NCBI GenBank assembly: GCA_015200025.1
Contig: CP054186.1
Span: 3,212,643 to 3,276,642, forward strand
Origin: Phycisphaeraceae bacterium
GTDB lineage: Bacteria; Planctomycetota; Phycisphaerae; Phycisphaerales; UBA1924
Length of the DNA stretch: 64,000 nucleotides
Reading direction: 5' to 3'
The translations under genes were made by a program, and so were the position numbers. How positions within the stretch are numbered: the first letter of the stretch is position 1; each line of letters opens with the position of its first letter. The notes below the pieces were generated by a model that searched no databases, had not been told where the DNA came from, and worked only from the letters and a program-made list of their open reading frames with translations. This document shows, one piece after another, positions 39,664-47,560 of this stretch.

Positions 39664-42600
39664 TCACCGTGGTTCGTCCGGGGGCGCGTCCCCGAACCGC
39701 TCTCGGGCGCGACGCTTCGCCGCCCACAACCCCGCCTCGGGCTCGCCCGACGGGGCCCTCGGGACGGGCTTCGGGGGCGTTGCCGTTGCCATCGCGGCGG
39801 CCCTCCGGCGGTCCGCCGCCGCCTTTGCCAGCGAGCGGGCATCCTGCTCGGTCAACACCGGCGGGGTGTACGACCCCCCCGCGGGTTCGGCCCGCCCTCG
39901 CAGCGACGACAGCGTCGCCGCCGCACGCGAGGAGCGGTCCTCCAGCTCGGCCGCCGCACGCGACGCCAGCCCCTGCCCGAACTCGTCGCTCACCCACCGG
40001 TCCCACGCCACCCGCCTCGTGGCGATATCGAGGATCAGCACCAGCAACGTCCACGGCAACAGCCACCGCCACGCCGGCGCCAGCGCCTCGATGGGCTTGA
40101 TCCCCCCGCGGTCGAACAGGTTCCCCGTCGGTGCGTCCAACGCCCGCACCACCCCGCCCGAGGCTCCCGCGATCTGCTCGAGCAGCGGGCGGTCCGATTC
40201 GAGCCTGCGGTACTCGGCCCCGCCCACGCCCGAGGCCCCCGTCAGCACCGGGGTGAGCCGTTGACCGCCGCGCGTGGGCTTGATCAGCGTCACGAACGTC
40301 CCGGGCTCGCCCGCGGGGGCCGTGCCCTCGTACCGCCCCGGCGCGGTCTGCCGGAGGGCGAGCGAGCGTGTGGTCCCCACGGGCGTGTACACCGTCGCGC
40401 TGACGTCGAGCCCGTCGAGCGCCATCGTCCGCCCTTCGGAGGGGATGTTCGCGTCCAGGCGGACCGTCAGCACGCCGTCGGCGATCGACGCGGACCCTTC
40501 GACCCCGGGCGTCCCCGCCAGGGCGGTGCGGGAGATCTGCCTCGCCGCCTGCGCCCAGAACGCCCCGTACTCCGGGCGCTCGATCCACGGGCGGGCCCAC
40601 TCCGACGCGTCCGACGTGAACGCCGCCACCTGCCCCAGCTCCACCTGCCAGTGCGCCAGCACCGGCTCGCCCTCGGGCGAGACCAGGGGCGTCAGGACCG
40701 TCGGCTCGGGCCTCGCACGCGTCAGCACCAGCCCGTTGAGCGGCGGGAACCCCGAGAACCCCGCGATGAGCGGCGAGCCCGCCTGCGCGAGCCTGGGCGT
40801 GAACGGGCTCTCGCGGATCATCGGGCTCCGCACCACCCGGACCGCCTTGAGGAACACCCGCGGCAGGACCGACGGGTTCAGCACGTGGTAATGCACCCCG
40901 CCCCCCTGCCCCGCCACCGCCCGCATCGTGTCCGAGTCGCTCTGGTCGCCCATCGAGATCGCCGAGACCTTGATCCCCTTGGACTCCATCGACCTCGCGA
41001 TCTCGGGCAACCGCTCCGAGTTGGTCGACCGCCCGTCCGACAGCAGGATCACGTGCTTGGTCTTCGACGATACCCGCTCGAGCTGCCGCTCGGCCTCACG
41101 CAACGCGGGCCCCGCGTTCGTGCCCCCGTTCGGGGAGATCCCCGTCACCCGCGCCGCGTTGGCTTCCGGGTCCTCGTTCACCGACAGCGGGATCAGCACC
41201 GAGTAACTCTCGTTGAACGTGATCACCCCCACCAGGTCACGCCGGTCGAGCGTCCGGATCGCCTGCGCCGCCGACTCGTTCGCGATGTCCTGCTGGCTCC
41301 GCATCGACCCCATCACGTGCCACGCCATCGAGCCCGAGTTGTCCATCACGAAGATAATCGCGATCTCCGGCGTCATCACCTTGTCCGGGAGATCGAGCGC
41401 CACCGGCATCACCGGCTCGAGCTCGCTCCCCCGCCACCCGCCCGCGCCGAACGCGTCCGGGCCGCCCACCAGCACCAGCCCCGCACCCATGTCCCGCACG
41501 TGCGACACCAACGCCCGCTGAACCCCCGTCGGCACCGCCTCCGCCGGCACGTTCTCCAGGACCACCAGGTCGTACGGCTGAAGCCCCAAAAGGTCCGCCG
41601 GGACCGCCTCGGGCGCCACCACGTCCACCTCCAGCCCCGACCGCCGGAGCGTCGACGACAGCGTCCCGCCCTTCCCCCCGTTCACCCCGTCCACCAGCAG
41701 CACCGCACCCGCCCCGGGCGTCAGCGTGAAGGCCTCGCCCGTGTTGTTCTGCGTCAGCGTGTCCCCCGAGAGCACCACGCGGCCCTCGGGCGTCGCCTCC
41801 GTATCGGGCTCGTACACCGCCCGGAACCGGTGCACCCGCGAACCGTCCAGAGGCACGTCCAGCTGGAACACCTCCCGCGGTGGGTTCACCCGCACCGCGA
41901 GCCCCGCACCGGGCTCCCCGGGGCTCAGGTCCACCGGCCTCCCCTCGTCCAGCAGCGTGAGCGTCCCCGTCGAACCCCGCGTCGTCGCGATCACCACCCG
42001 CACCCGCGCCGTCGAGCCCGCCGCCGCGCGAGGGGGGGCGTCCACCGACTCGATGAACGTCTCGGCCTCCGACCGGTACTCGATGGGCACCACGTCGATG
42101 GGCGCGGGGCCCCGCCCCCGAGAGGGCGACCGCCTCGCCTCCGCCAGCGCGTCGCCCTGCGTCTGCGCCCCGTCCGAGATCAGGACGACCCGCCCCGCCG
42201 CGTCCGGCGGGATCATCGCCCGCGCGAGCCGCAGCGCCCGCTCGATGTCCGTCCCCTCCGACAACGGCGCCCCATCGGGCCACTCGACCCGCCGCGTCCG
42301 TGACGGGCTCATCGCCGCCGCCGATTCTCCGCCGAACACCACCACCCCCACCAGATCGTCCGGCCCGCGTGCGGCCGTCGACGCGTCGATGAACGCCCGC
42401 GCCGCGTCCAACGCCGTCGCCGACCCGACCACCGGCAGCCCGACCCGCGCCGCGTCGAAGTTCATCAGCGTCGACGCCGGACGCCTGACCGAGCCCGAGG
42501 TATCCACCGCGAAGATCACCGCGAACGTGTCCGTCGTGCGGACCGAGCTGAGCCCCGCCAGGAGCAGCCCGATCAGCCCCAGCAGCACCACGCGCAGCGC

Positions 42601-42720
42601 CGCCGACGACGCCCGCCTCGCCCACGACATCGACGCGAATACCCGCACGCTCAGCAGCACCACGGGCGCGATCACCGCCGCCGCCCAGAGGTACTCGGGA
42701 TGCGAGATCCGGTAGTCCAC
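39664..42720 (-). CDS. membrane protein with two von Willebrand A domains
   Basis: 1018 aa. Two N-terminal membrane segments (about residues 12-30 and 40-60) precede a first vWA domain with FAVDTSGSVRRP near 71. A second domain has FVMDNSGSMAWH near 440 and continues with GGTNAGPALREAE and VILLSDGRSTNSERLP; both have DxSxS metal sites. Between them are beta domains and a LVLVGGPDAFGAGGW segment like a type-1 glutamine amidotransferase-like fold, common in these proteins. A last membrane helix (WRWLLPWTLLVLILDIATR) near 895 is followed by a basic cytoplasmic tail. It follows the gene at 42735 on the same strand, 14 bases away, and is probably one operon with it. The usual MoxR ATPase is not present. 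Confidence 0.87.
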   Translation of the reverse strand: MDYRISHPEYLWAAAVIAPVVLLSVRVFASMSWARRASSAALRVVLLGLIGLLLAGLSSVRTTDTFAVIFAVDTSGSVRRPASTLMNFDAARVGLPVVGSATALDAARAFIDASTAARGPDDLVGVVVFGGESAAAMSPSRTRRVEWPDGAPLSEGTDIERALRLARAMIPPDAAGRVVLISDGAQTQGDALAEARRSPSRGRGPAPIDVVPIEYRSEAETFIESVDAPPRAAAGSTARVRVVIATTRGSTGTLTLLDEGRPVDLSPGEPGAGLAVRVNPPREVFQLDVPLDGSRVHRFRAVYEPDTEATPEGRVVLSGDTLTQNNTGEAFTLTPGAGAVLLVDGVNGGKGGTLSSTLRRSGLEVDVVAPEAVPADLLGLQPYDLVVLENVPAEAVPTGVQRALVSHVRDMGAGLVLVGGPDAFGAGGWRGSELEPVMPVALDLPDKVMTPEIAIIFVMDNSGSMAWHVMGSMRSQQDIANESAAQAIRTLDRRDLVGVITFNESYSVLIPLSVNEDPEANAARVTGISPNGGTNAGPALREAERQLERVSSKTKHVILLSDGRSTNSERLPEIARSMESKGIKVSAISMGDQSDSDTMRAVAGQGGGVHYHVLNPSVLPRVFLKAVRVVRSPMIRESPFTPRLAQAGSPLIAGFSGFPPLNGLVLTRARPEPTVLTPLVSPEGEPVLAHWQVELGQVAAFTSDASEWARPWIERPEYGAFWAQAARQISRTALAGTPGVEGSASIADGVLTVRLDANIPSEGRTMALDGLDVSATVYTPVGTTRSLALRQTAPGRYEGTAPAGEPGTFVTLIKPTRGGQRLTPVLTGASGVGGAEYRRLESDRPLLEQIAGASGGVVRALDAPTGNLFDRGGIKPIEALAPAWRWLLPWTLLVLILDIATRRVAWDRWVSDEFGQGLASRAAAELEDRSSRAAATLSSLRGRAEPAGGSYTPPVLTEQDARSLAKAAADRRRAAAMATATPPKPVPRAPSGEPEAGLWAAKRRARERFGDAPPDEPR

Positions 42721-42734
42721 CCGACCGTCCCCCC

Positions 42735-45029
42735 TTACGGCGCCCCGCCCTCGCCCGCGCGCTCCGCGAGCCGGCGGAACACCCGCTGCACCAGGTCGCG
42801 GTGACGCGATGGGATCGCCTGCCCCTCCACCGCACGCTGCGCCGCCTCCGCCGCACGCCTCAACTCGCCGCCCCCGCCGCCCGATCCCGCGCCGCTCGGG
42901 CGGCCCGCCCCATCACCCACGATCTCCGCGATCACCCGTTCCCCGCGAGCCTCGCCCGGGCCCGACCCGGGACGGACATCCTGCCACCGTGTCCCGTCAC
43001 CCGCCGCCCTCGCCGGGCCCTCGGAAGGACGCGACGCGGCCCGGCCGGGCTCACGCCCCGTCCCCACGCCGCCGGGACCGTCCGTCCGCGTCCGATCCGC
43101 CGGGACCTCGCCCATCATCCCGTCACCCGGGATCGGGCCCGTCTCCGGCGTCTCCCCCCGCTCACGCGACGGGTCGCCACGCTCGCCCTCGCCGCGAGAC
43201 CGACGCGCCTCCTCCAGAACCTTCCGCCGCTGCTCGGGCTCTAACGAATCCAGCATCTCACGGGCCCGCCGGGCCAGATCCTCGGACGACCGCTGACGGT
43301 CCTCCGCGGCACGCGGCGCGTCCGCCATCCGCTTCAATCGATCCGACAACCTCTCCAGCCCCCGCGCATCACGCGACGGCTCCCCCGGTTCGCCCAGTTG
43401 CTGACCGGGCTGTTGACCGGGTTGTTGACCGGGTTGTTCTCCGGGCTGTTGACCGGGCTGTTGGCCCGGTTGTTGTCCGGGTTGCTGACCGGGCTGTTGA
43501 CCGGGTTGTTCGCCGGGTTGCTGTCCGGGTTGCTGTCCGGGTTGTTGACCGGGTTGCTGTCCGGGTTGTTGACCGGGTTGTTGACCGGGTTGTTGTCCGG
43601 GTTGTTGGCCTGGTTGCTGTCCGGGTTGTTGACCGGGTTGCTGTCCGGGTTGTTGACCGGGCTGCTGGCCCGGTTGTTCTCCGGGCTGCTGACCGGGTTG
43701 TTGTCCGGGTTGTTGGCCCGGTTGTTGACCGGGTTGTTGGCCGGGCTCACTCGGTCGTGACCGAGCGTCCGGCGGAGTCGGCGGCCGCTTCAGGTCCTCC
43801 GCCGCCTCGCGCATCGCCCGGGCCAGGTCCCGCGCCGCGCGTTCGCCCGCCGGCGTTCGATCGTCCGTCTCGGACGTTGTGCGGTCGGCGTCGGCCGGCT
43901 CGTCCCCGTCCGCGCGGGGGGAGTGGTCGCCGGGGGCGCCGTCCTCGTTCTTCGCAGCGTCATCCGGCTCGTTGGGGGTGGGGCGTGACCCGCCGTCGGT
44001 CGGCGTGCCGCGTGCCCCCGCGTCTCCCGGCGTGCCCGCGTCGCGCTCATCGATCGAGGGGTCGAGGGTCTTCGCCAGGTCGAGCAGATCCTCCGCCGCC
44101 CGACGACGCTCCTCGTCGCTCCACCGCGCCTTGGACGATTCGAGCGCCCGCGCCGCCCTCGAGGCGGCGTCGAGGTCCCCGCGGGCGAGCGCCCGGGCCA
44201 GCTCCGACGCCTTCTCCCCCAACGCCCCGGCCGACGACGCCCGGGCCGCGATCTCATCGCGGGCCTCGTCCGCCCGCGCGAGCTCCTCCGCGGCCCTGTG
44301 CCGGACCGCCTCGGCCTCGCGCTGCGCCGTCTCCGCCGCACGGGTCACCGCGTCCCGGGGCGAGATGAGCCCCGCGTCCAGCTCGCGCTCGATCGACTCG
44401 ATCTCCGACGCCGCCGAACCGTCGTTCCATTCGGGCGCCGCCCCCGGCTCGCGGAACGCCTCCGCGGCCCGCGCGAGCTGCTCCCTGGCCTGATCGACCT
44501 CGACCGGCTCTTCACCCGCCGAGGGGCGGGCCGTCGCCGCCTCGCGCACGGGGATGAACACGCCGCCCGCCGCGCACGCCGCCGCCAGGCAGGGCCACGC
44601 CCACCACCACGCGCCCAGCCTCACCGGCGTCAACTCCGCGGGGTTGATCCCCGCCGCGGTCCGTTCGGCCCGATCGACCGCGAGCGCCGTGAACACCGGG
44701 TCGGCGCGCCCGCCCCCCGCCAGTTCGAGCGACGAGGTCAGGGCGTCGCGCGTCCCCGCCGCACGGTCCAGGTGCCGGGCCCCGGCGATGACCCCCGGGC
44801 GGGACCACAACGACCACGCCACCCCCAACGCCACAGACACCCCGCCGATGAACGACGCGGGGAGCCACCATGGCTCGATCCCGAACCATTTGCACGCGCC
44901 CACCGACGCCAGCGCCGCCGCCCCGCCCGCGGTGAGCGCGAGCCCGAGCCGGTGCTGGGCCTTCGAGGCCGCGAGCCGGCGCGCCGAGGCACGCGACACC
45001 CGCACCGTCATGGCCCCCGCGGCGGTCAT
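42735..45029 (-). CDS. membrane protein with long helical region and PGQQ repeats (DUF4175-like)
   Basis: 764 aa. Two hydrophobic helices near residues 28-50 and 55-75, and another near 135-155, precede a long Ala/Glu/Arg-rich helical region (about 170-320). A Pro/Asp-rich linker follows, then roughly 29 tandem tetrapeptides of PGQQ or PGEQ (about 430-548). A second charged region and a C-terminal domain with GAGSGGGGGELRRAAEAAQ close it. The layout resembles DUF4175-type proteins found beside vWA proteins in planctomycetes and alphaproteobacteria. Membership is inferred from layout, not from a motif. ATG 45029 has a TAGCAT box 5 bases upstream. It probably works with the downstream vWA protein at the inner membrane. 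Confidence 0.75.
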   Translation of the reverse strand: MTAAGAMTVRVSRASARRLAASKAQHRLGLALTAGGAAALASVGACKWFGIEPWWLPASFIGGVSVALGVAWSLWSRPGVIAGARHLDRAAGTRDALTSSLELAGGGRADPVFTALAVDRAERTAAGINPAELTPVRLGAWWWAWPCLAAACAAGGVFIPVREAATARPSAGEEPVEVDQAREQLARAAEAFREPGAAPEWNDGSAASEIESIERELDAGLISPRDAVTRAAETAQREAEAVRHRAAEELARADEARDEIAARASSAGALGEKASELARALARGDLDAASRAARALESSKARWSDEERRRAAEDLLDLAKTLDPSIDERDAGTPGDAGARGTPTDGGSRPTPNEPDDAAKNEDGAPGDHSPRADGDEPADADRTTSETDDRTPAGERAARDLARAMREAAEDLKRPPTPPDARSRPSEPGQQPGQQPGQQPGQQPGQQPGEQPGQQPGQQPGQQPGQQPGQQPGQQPGQQPGQQPGQQPGQQPGQQPGQQPGQQPGEQPGQQPGQQPGQQPGQQPGQQPGEQPGQQPGQQPGQQLGEPGEPSRDARGLERLSDRLKRMADAPRAAEDRQRSSEDLARRAREMLDSLEPEQRRKVLEEARRSRGEGERGDPSRERGETPETGPIPGDGMMGEVPADRTRTDGPGGVGTGREPGRAASRPSEGPARAAGDGTRWQDVRPGSGPGEARGERVIAEIVGDGAGRPSGAGSGGGGGELRRAAEAAQRAVEGQAIPSRHRDLVQRVFRRLAERAGEGGAP
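43398..43745. repeat. 12-bp minisatellite encoding PGQQ/PGEQ
   Basis: About 29 units of a 12-base repeat, reading on the plus strand as TTGTTGACCGGG, TTGCTGTCCGGG or TTGTTCTCCGGG variants. Variation is nearly all at synonymous or Q/E positions. There are no spacers, so it is not a CRISPR array. Confidence 0.95.
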
Positions 45030-45034
45030 GCCCA

Positions 45035-45040
45035 ATGCTA
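45035..45040 (-). promoter_or_regulatory. -10 box for the repeat-protein/vWA operon
   Basis: TAGCAT on the minus strand, 5 bases before ATG 45029; divergent to the trpD box. Confidence 0.55.
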
Positions 45041-45086
45041 CGTCCCCGCCGGGGCCCGTGATCGCCCCTCCATCACCACCCGCGCG

Positions 45087-45092
45087 TAATGT
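45087..45092 (+). promoter_or_regulatory. -10 box for trpD
   Basis: TAATGT with a 6-base gap to GTG 45099, predicting a message starting on the GTG. Confidence 0.6.
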
Positions 45093-45098
45093 TCGCCC

Positions 45099-46175
45099 GT
45101 GCCTGACCCCTCTCCCGCCACCCCGGGCCCGACCGCCCCGACCCTCGACCTCAAGCCCGTCCTCGCCGGGCTCCTGAGGGGCGAGGCGTTATCGCGTGAC
45201 GAGGCCGGCGCGGTGTTCTCGGCCCTGCTCTCGGGCTCGCTCGCCGACGCCCAGATCGGGGCCCTGCTCGCCCTCATCCAGACCCGCGGGCCCACCGTCG
45301 ACGAACTAATCGGCGCCGGCCGCGTCATGCGGGCCCACGTCACACCCGTCCTCACGCCCCCCGGCGCGACCGTGCTCGACACCTGCGGCACCGGCGGGGC
45401 CGCCAAGACCTTCAACATCTCCACCGCCGCCGCCGTCGTCGCCGCCGCCGCCGCGGGAGGGAAACTGGCCATCGCCAAGCACGGCAACCGCTCGCGCAGC
45501 GGCCGGGGCTCGGCCGAGGTCCTCCGCGAACTGGGCGTCAACGTCGACGCCCCGCCCAAGACCCAGGCCCAGTGCCTCGAAGCGTGCGGCGTCTGCTTCT
45601 GCTTCGCGGTGCACCACCACCCCGCGATGCGTCACGCCGCGGGCGCCCGCGCCGCGCTGGGCTTCCCGACGATCTTCAACCTCCTGGGCCCGCTGACCAA
45701 CCCCGCCGGCGCCTCCCATCAGGTCATGGGCGTCATGGGGCCCGCGTACGTGCGCCCGATGGCCGACGCGCTCGCGGGCCTGGGCTCGGCCCGCGCGATG
45801 GTCTTCCACTCCCTCGACGGGATGGACGAACTCTCCACCATCGCCCCGACCCGCGTCGCCCAGGTCGAGGGCGGCCACGTCCGTGAGTGGGAGTTCGACC
45901 CCGCGTCCCTCGGGATCGCGCCCCCCTCGCGCGACGACCTGCTCGCCACGGACCTCGCCGCGGCCGCACGCGCCTTCCGAGAGTCCATCACCGCACCCGC
46001 CGGCCCCAAGCCCGACATCGTCGCGCTCAACGCCGCCGCCGCGCTCATCGTCGGGGGGGTCGAGGGCGACTGGCCCGACGCCCTGGCCTCCGCCCGACGC
46101 GCCATCGCCTCCGGGCACGCCGCACGCACCCTCGACCGCCTCGCGGCCGTCTCCCGCGGCGAACATCCGGGCTAA
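45099..46175 (+). CDS. trpD: anthranilate phosphoribosyltransferase
   Basis: Joins anthranilate and PRPP in tryptophan synthesis (358 aa). Diagnostic motifs are VLDTCGTGGAAKTFNIST (PRPP diphosphate loop), AKHGNRSRSGRGSAEVLREL, FNLLGPLTNPAG, VFHSLDGMDELSTIAPT and NAAAALIVGG near the end. In the usual KHGNRSxSSxSGSAD motif some Ser are replaced by Arg and Gly (RSRSGRGSAEV), which should be tolerable. The start is GTG, fixed by the TAATGT box. It is isolated from other trp genes and ends 3 bases from the convergent gene at 46179. Confidence 0.92.
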   Translation: MPDPSPATPGPTAPTLDLKPVLAGLLRGEALSRDEAGAVFSALLSGSLADAQIGALLALIQTRGPTVDELIGAGRVMRAHVTPVLTPPGATVLDTCGTGGAAKTFNISTAAAVVAAAAAGGKLAIAKHGNRSRSGRGSAEVLRELGVNVDAPPKTQAQCLEACGVCFCFAVHHHPAMRHAAGARAALGFPTIFNLLGPLTNPAGASHQVMGVMGPAYVRPMADALAGLGSARAMVFHSLDGMDELSTIAPTRVAQVEGGHVREWEFDPASLGIAPPSRDDLLATDLAAAARAFRESITAPAGPKPDIVALNAAAALIVGGVEGDWPDALASARRAIASGHAARTLDRLAAVSRGEHPG

Positions 46176-46178
46176 CCC

Positions 46179-47234
46179 TTACTGCATCGGCTTGACGTCC
46201 CCGGGCGCCACAACCTGCGCCAACGTCGGGAGCAGGTACGAGCGCCCGCCCTGCGCTGTCACCCGACCGCTCACCGTCACCACCAGCCCCTCGCCCCGCG
46301 CCGACGCCATCTCTTCCAGACGCTGCGTCATCCGGCACCGCAGCAGCACCAACGGCGCCGGCGGGGGGCTGTCGTGGTCCCCGTCGAACCACACCGCGAG
46401 CGACCCGTCCGGCGTCCGCGACAACCGCCCCCGGCGGTTGAACACCAGTTCACCCTCGGGGATATGACCCTTCGCGGGCTTGGGGTCGCTCTCCGCCGCC
46501 GGCGTCGACGCCCGCGCCGGCGCCGCCTCGACCGCGCGCGGCGCCGCACGCGCCGCCTCAAGGTCGCGGATCAAGTCCGCGACCGCCGGGTCGCGGTCCG
46601 TCGGCGGCGACGCCGGGGCCTCGGGGGCCGCGGGCGCCGGCAAGTCCGGGCCCGCCGGGGATTCCCCCGCCGAGACCGAGTACACGCTGGGCAGCAGGAA
46701 CTGACGGTCCTTGTACACGAACGCCTGCCCGCTGAGCGTCACCACCGTCGACGCCTGGAACACCCCGGGCGCCGATTCGAGCCGCTCGAGCGTCCGGCAC
46801 GGCAGCAGCACCATCGGCGCATCGCCGCGGGCCAGCGCGTCACGCCGCGGGATGAAGATGACCTCGCCCGTCGACGCCCGGAACAGCGACCCGGCACGCT
46901 TCGCGAAAAACGTCCCCTCCGGATAGAACCGCCGGCGGGGCAGCGTCGGGTCCTCCGCCATCACCTCCGGCATCGAGACCATCGGCTCGGCCCGGCGCGG
47001 CGTGGGCGCCGGGTCGCGGTCCGGGATCGCCGGCGCGAACGCGCGCGGGGGCGCCGGACGCCCCTGCTCCAACGCCCGAACTTTCTCGATGCTGTCGTCC
47101 ACCGGATCGCTCTTGGGGGACTGAGGTTTCGCCCCCTCACGCTCCGGCGCGGGCGCGATCGGCCCCTGGCCCGCCGCCGACGCCGCGAGCGACACCACCA
47201 CCACCCACGCGATCCGCCGACCCGTTCGTGTCAT
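46179..47234 (-). CDS. secreted protein with an internal domain duplication, function unknown
   Basis: 351 aa with a signal peptide (RIAWVVVVSLAASAAGQG, cleaved near residue 22). A Pro-rich linker is followed by two related units. Unit 1 (about 103-190) runs YPEGTFFAKRAGSLFRASTG ... PMVLLPCRTLERLESAPG ... STVVTLSGQAFVYKDRQFLL. Unit 2 (about 257-345) runs IPEGELVFNRRGRLSRTPDG ... PLVLLRCRMTQRLEEMAS ... GLVVTVSGRVTAQGGRSYLL. Each ends with PxxxxV. The VVTVSGRV strand pattern suggests a small beta-barrel or OB-like fold. I know of no characterised relative. ATG 47234 has a TACGAT box 9 bases upstream. Confidence 0.8.
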   Translation of the reverse strand: MTRTGRRIAWVVVVSLAASAAGQGPIAPAPEREGAKPQSPKSDPVDDSIEKVRALEQGRPAPPRAFAPAIPDRDPAPTPRRAEPMVSMPEVMAEDPTLPRRRFYPEGTFFAKRAGSLFRASTGEVIFIPRRDALARGDAPMVLLPCRTLERLESAPGVFQASTVVTLSGQAFVYKDRQFLLPSVYSVSAGESPAGPDLPAPAAPEAPASPPTDRDPAVADLIRDLEAARAAPRAVEAAPARASTPAAESDPKPAKGHIPEGELVFNRRGRLSRTPDGSLAVWFDGDHDSPPPAPLVLLRCRMTQRLEEMASARGEGLVVTVSGRVTAQGGRSYLLPTLAQVVAPGDVKPMQ

Positions 47235-47243
47235 CACGTTCAG

Positions 47244-47249
47244 ATCGTA
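47244..47249 (-). promoter_or_regulatory. -10 box for the duplicated-domain secreted protein
   Basis: TACGAT on the minus strand, 9 bases before ATG 47234. Confidence 0.5.
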
Positions 47250-47385
47250 CCGCGGCGGGGAACCGCGTAAATCCCGTGGGGGGGCTGCCCCGCCGTTCAC
47301 CCCGGCGGGTCACGGCCAGCGGCGGCGGATCGACCGGCCCGAGCCACACGGCCGATCAGGCCGCGGCCTGGATCGCGGTGCGACT

Positions 47386-47401
47386 GGGGGTGGGGGTGGG
47401 G
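47386..47401 (+). repeat. G-tract abutting the tRNA-Cys promoter
   Basis: Runs of five, five and four G separated by single T residues end at the base before the TTGACC hexamer. Further GGG runs lie downstream, so a quadruplex on the plus strand is possible. Confidence 0.6.
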
Positions 47402-47430
47402 TTGACCCGGGCGGGAGCGGGGGTTAGTGT
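47402..47430 (+). promoter_or_regulatory. sigma70-type promoter of tRNA-Cys
   Basis: TTGACC (47402-47407), a 17-base spacer and TAGTGT (47425-47430), 13 bases before the tRNA. It is abutted by a G-tract. Confidence 0.65.
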
Positions 47431-47443
47431 CCTCTCCGCCACC

Positions 47444-47524
47444 GGCCGGGTGCCAGAGTGGTCAAATGGGACGGATTGCAAATCCGTTGCGCAAGCTTCG
47501 TGGGTTCGAATCCCACCCCGGCCT
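47444..47524 (+). tRNA. tRNA-Cys (anticodon GCA) with an enlarged variable region
   Basis: Acceptor GGCCGGG (47444-47450) pairs perfectly with CCCGGCC (47517-47523). The D stem is short (CCA/TGG). The anticodon stem ACGGA/TCCGT carries loop TTGCAAA with GCA at 47478-47480. The T arm is GTGGG-TTCGAAT-CCCAC. The discriminator is T, which is expected for Cys. The variable region 47488-47499 is 12 bases and can form a tiny GC-GCAA-GC hairpin, whereas most bacterial tRNA-Cys have 4-5 bases. CCA is not encoded. Confidence 0.9.
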
Positions 47525-47560
47525 TTCCACCCTCGCACGGACCCCGTCCGGCGTCCCCCG

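Noticed and set aside
43398..43745. CRISPR-like regular repeats
   Set aside because: Units are 12 bases, contiguous, without spacers, and encode PGQQ in frame inside a gene.
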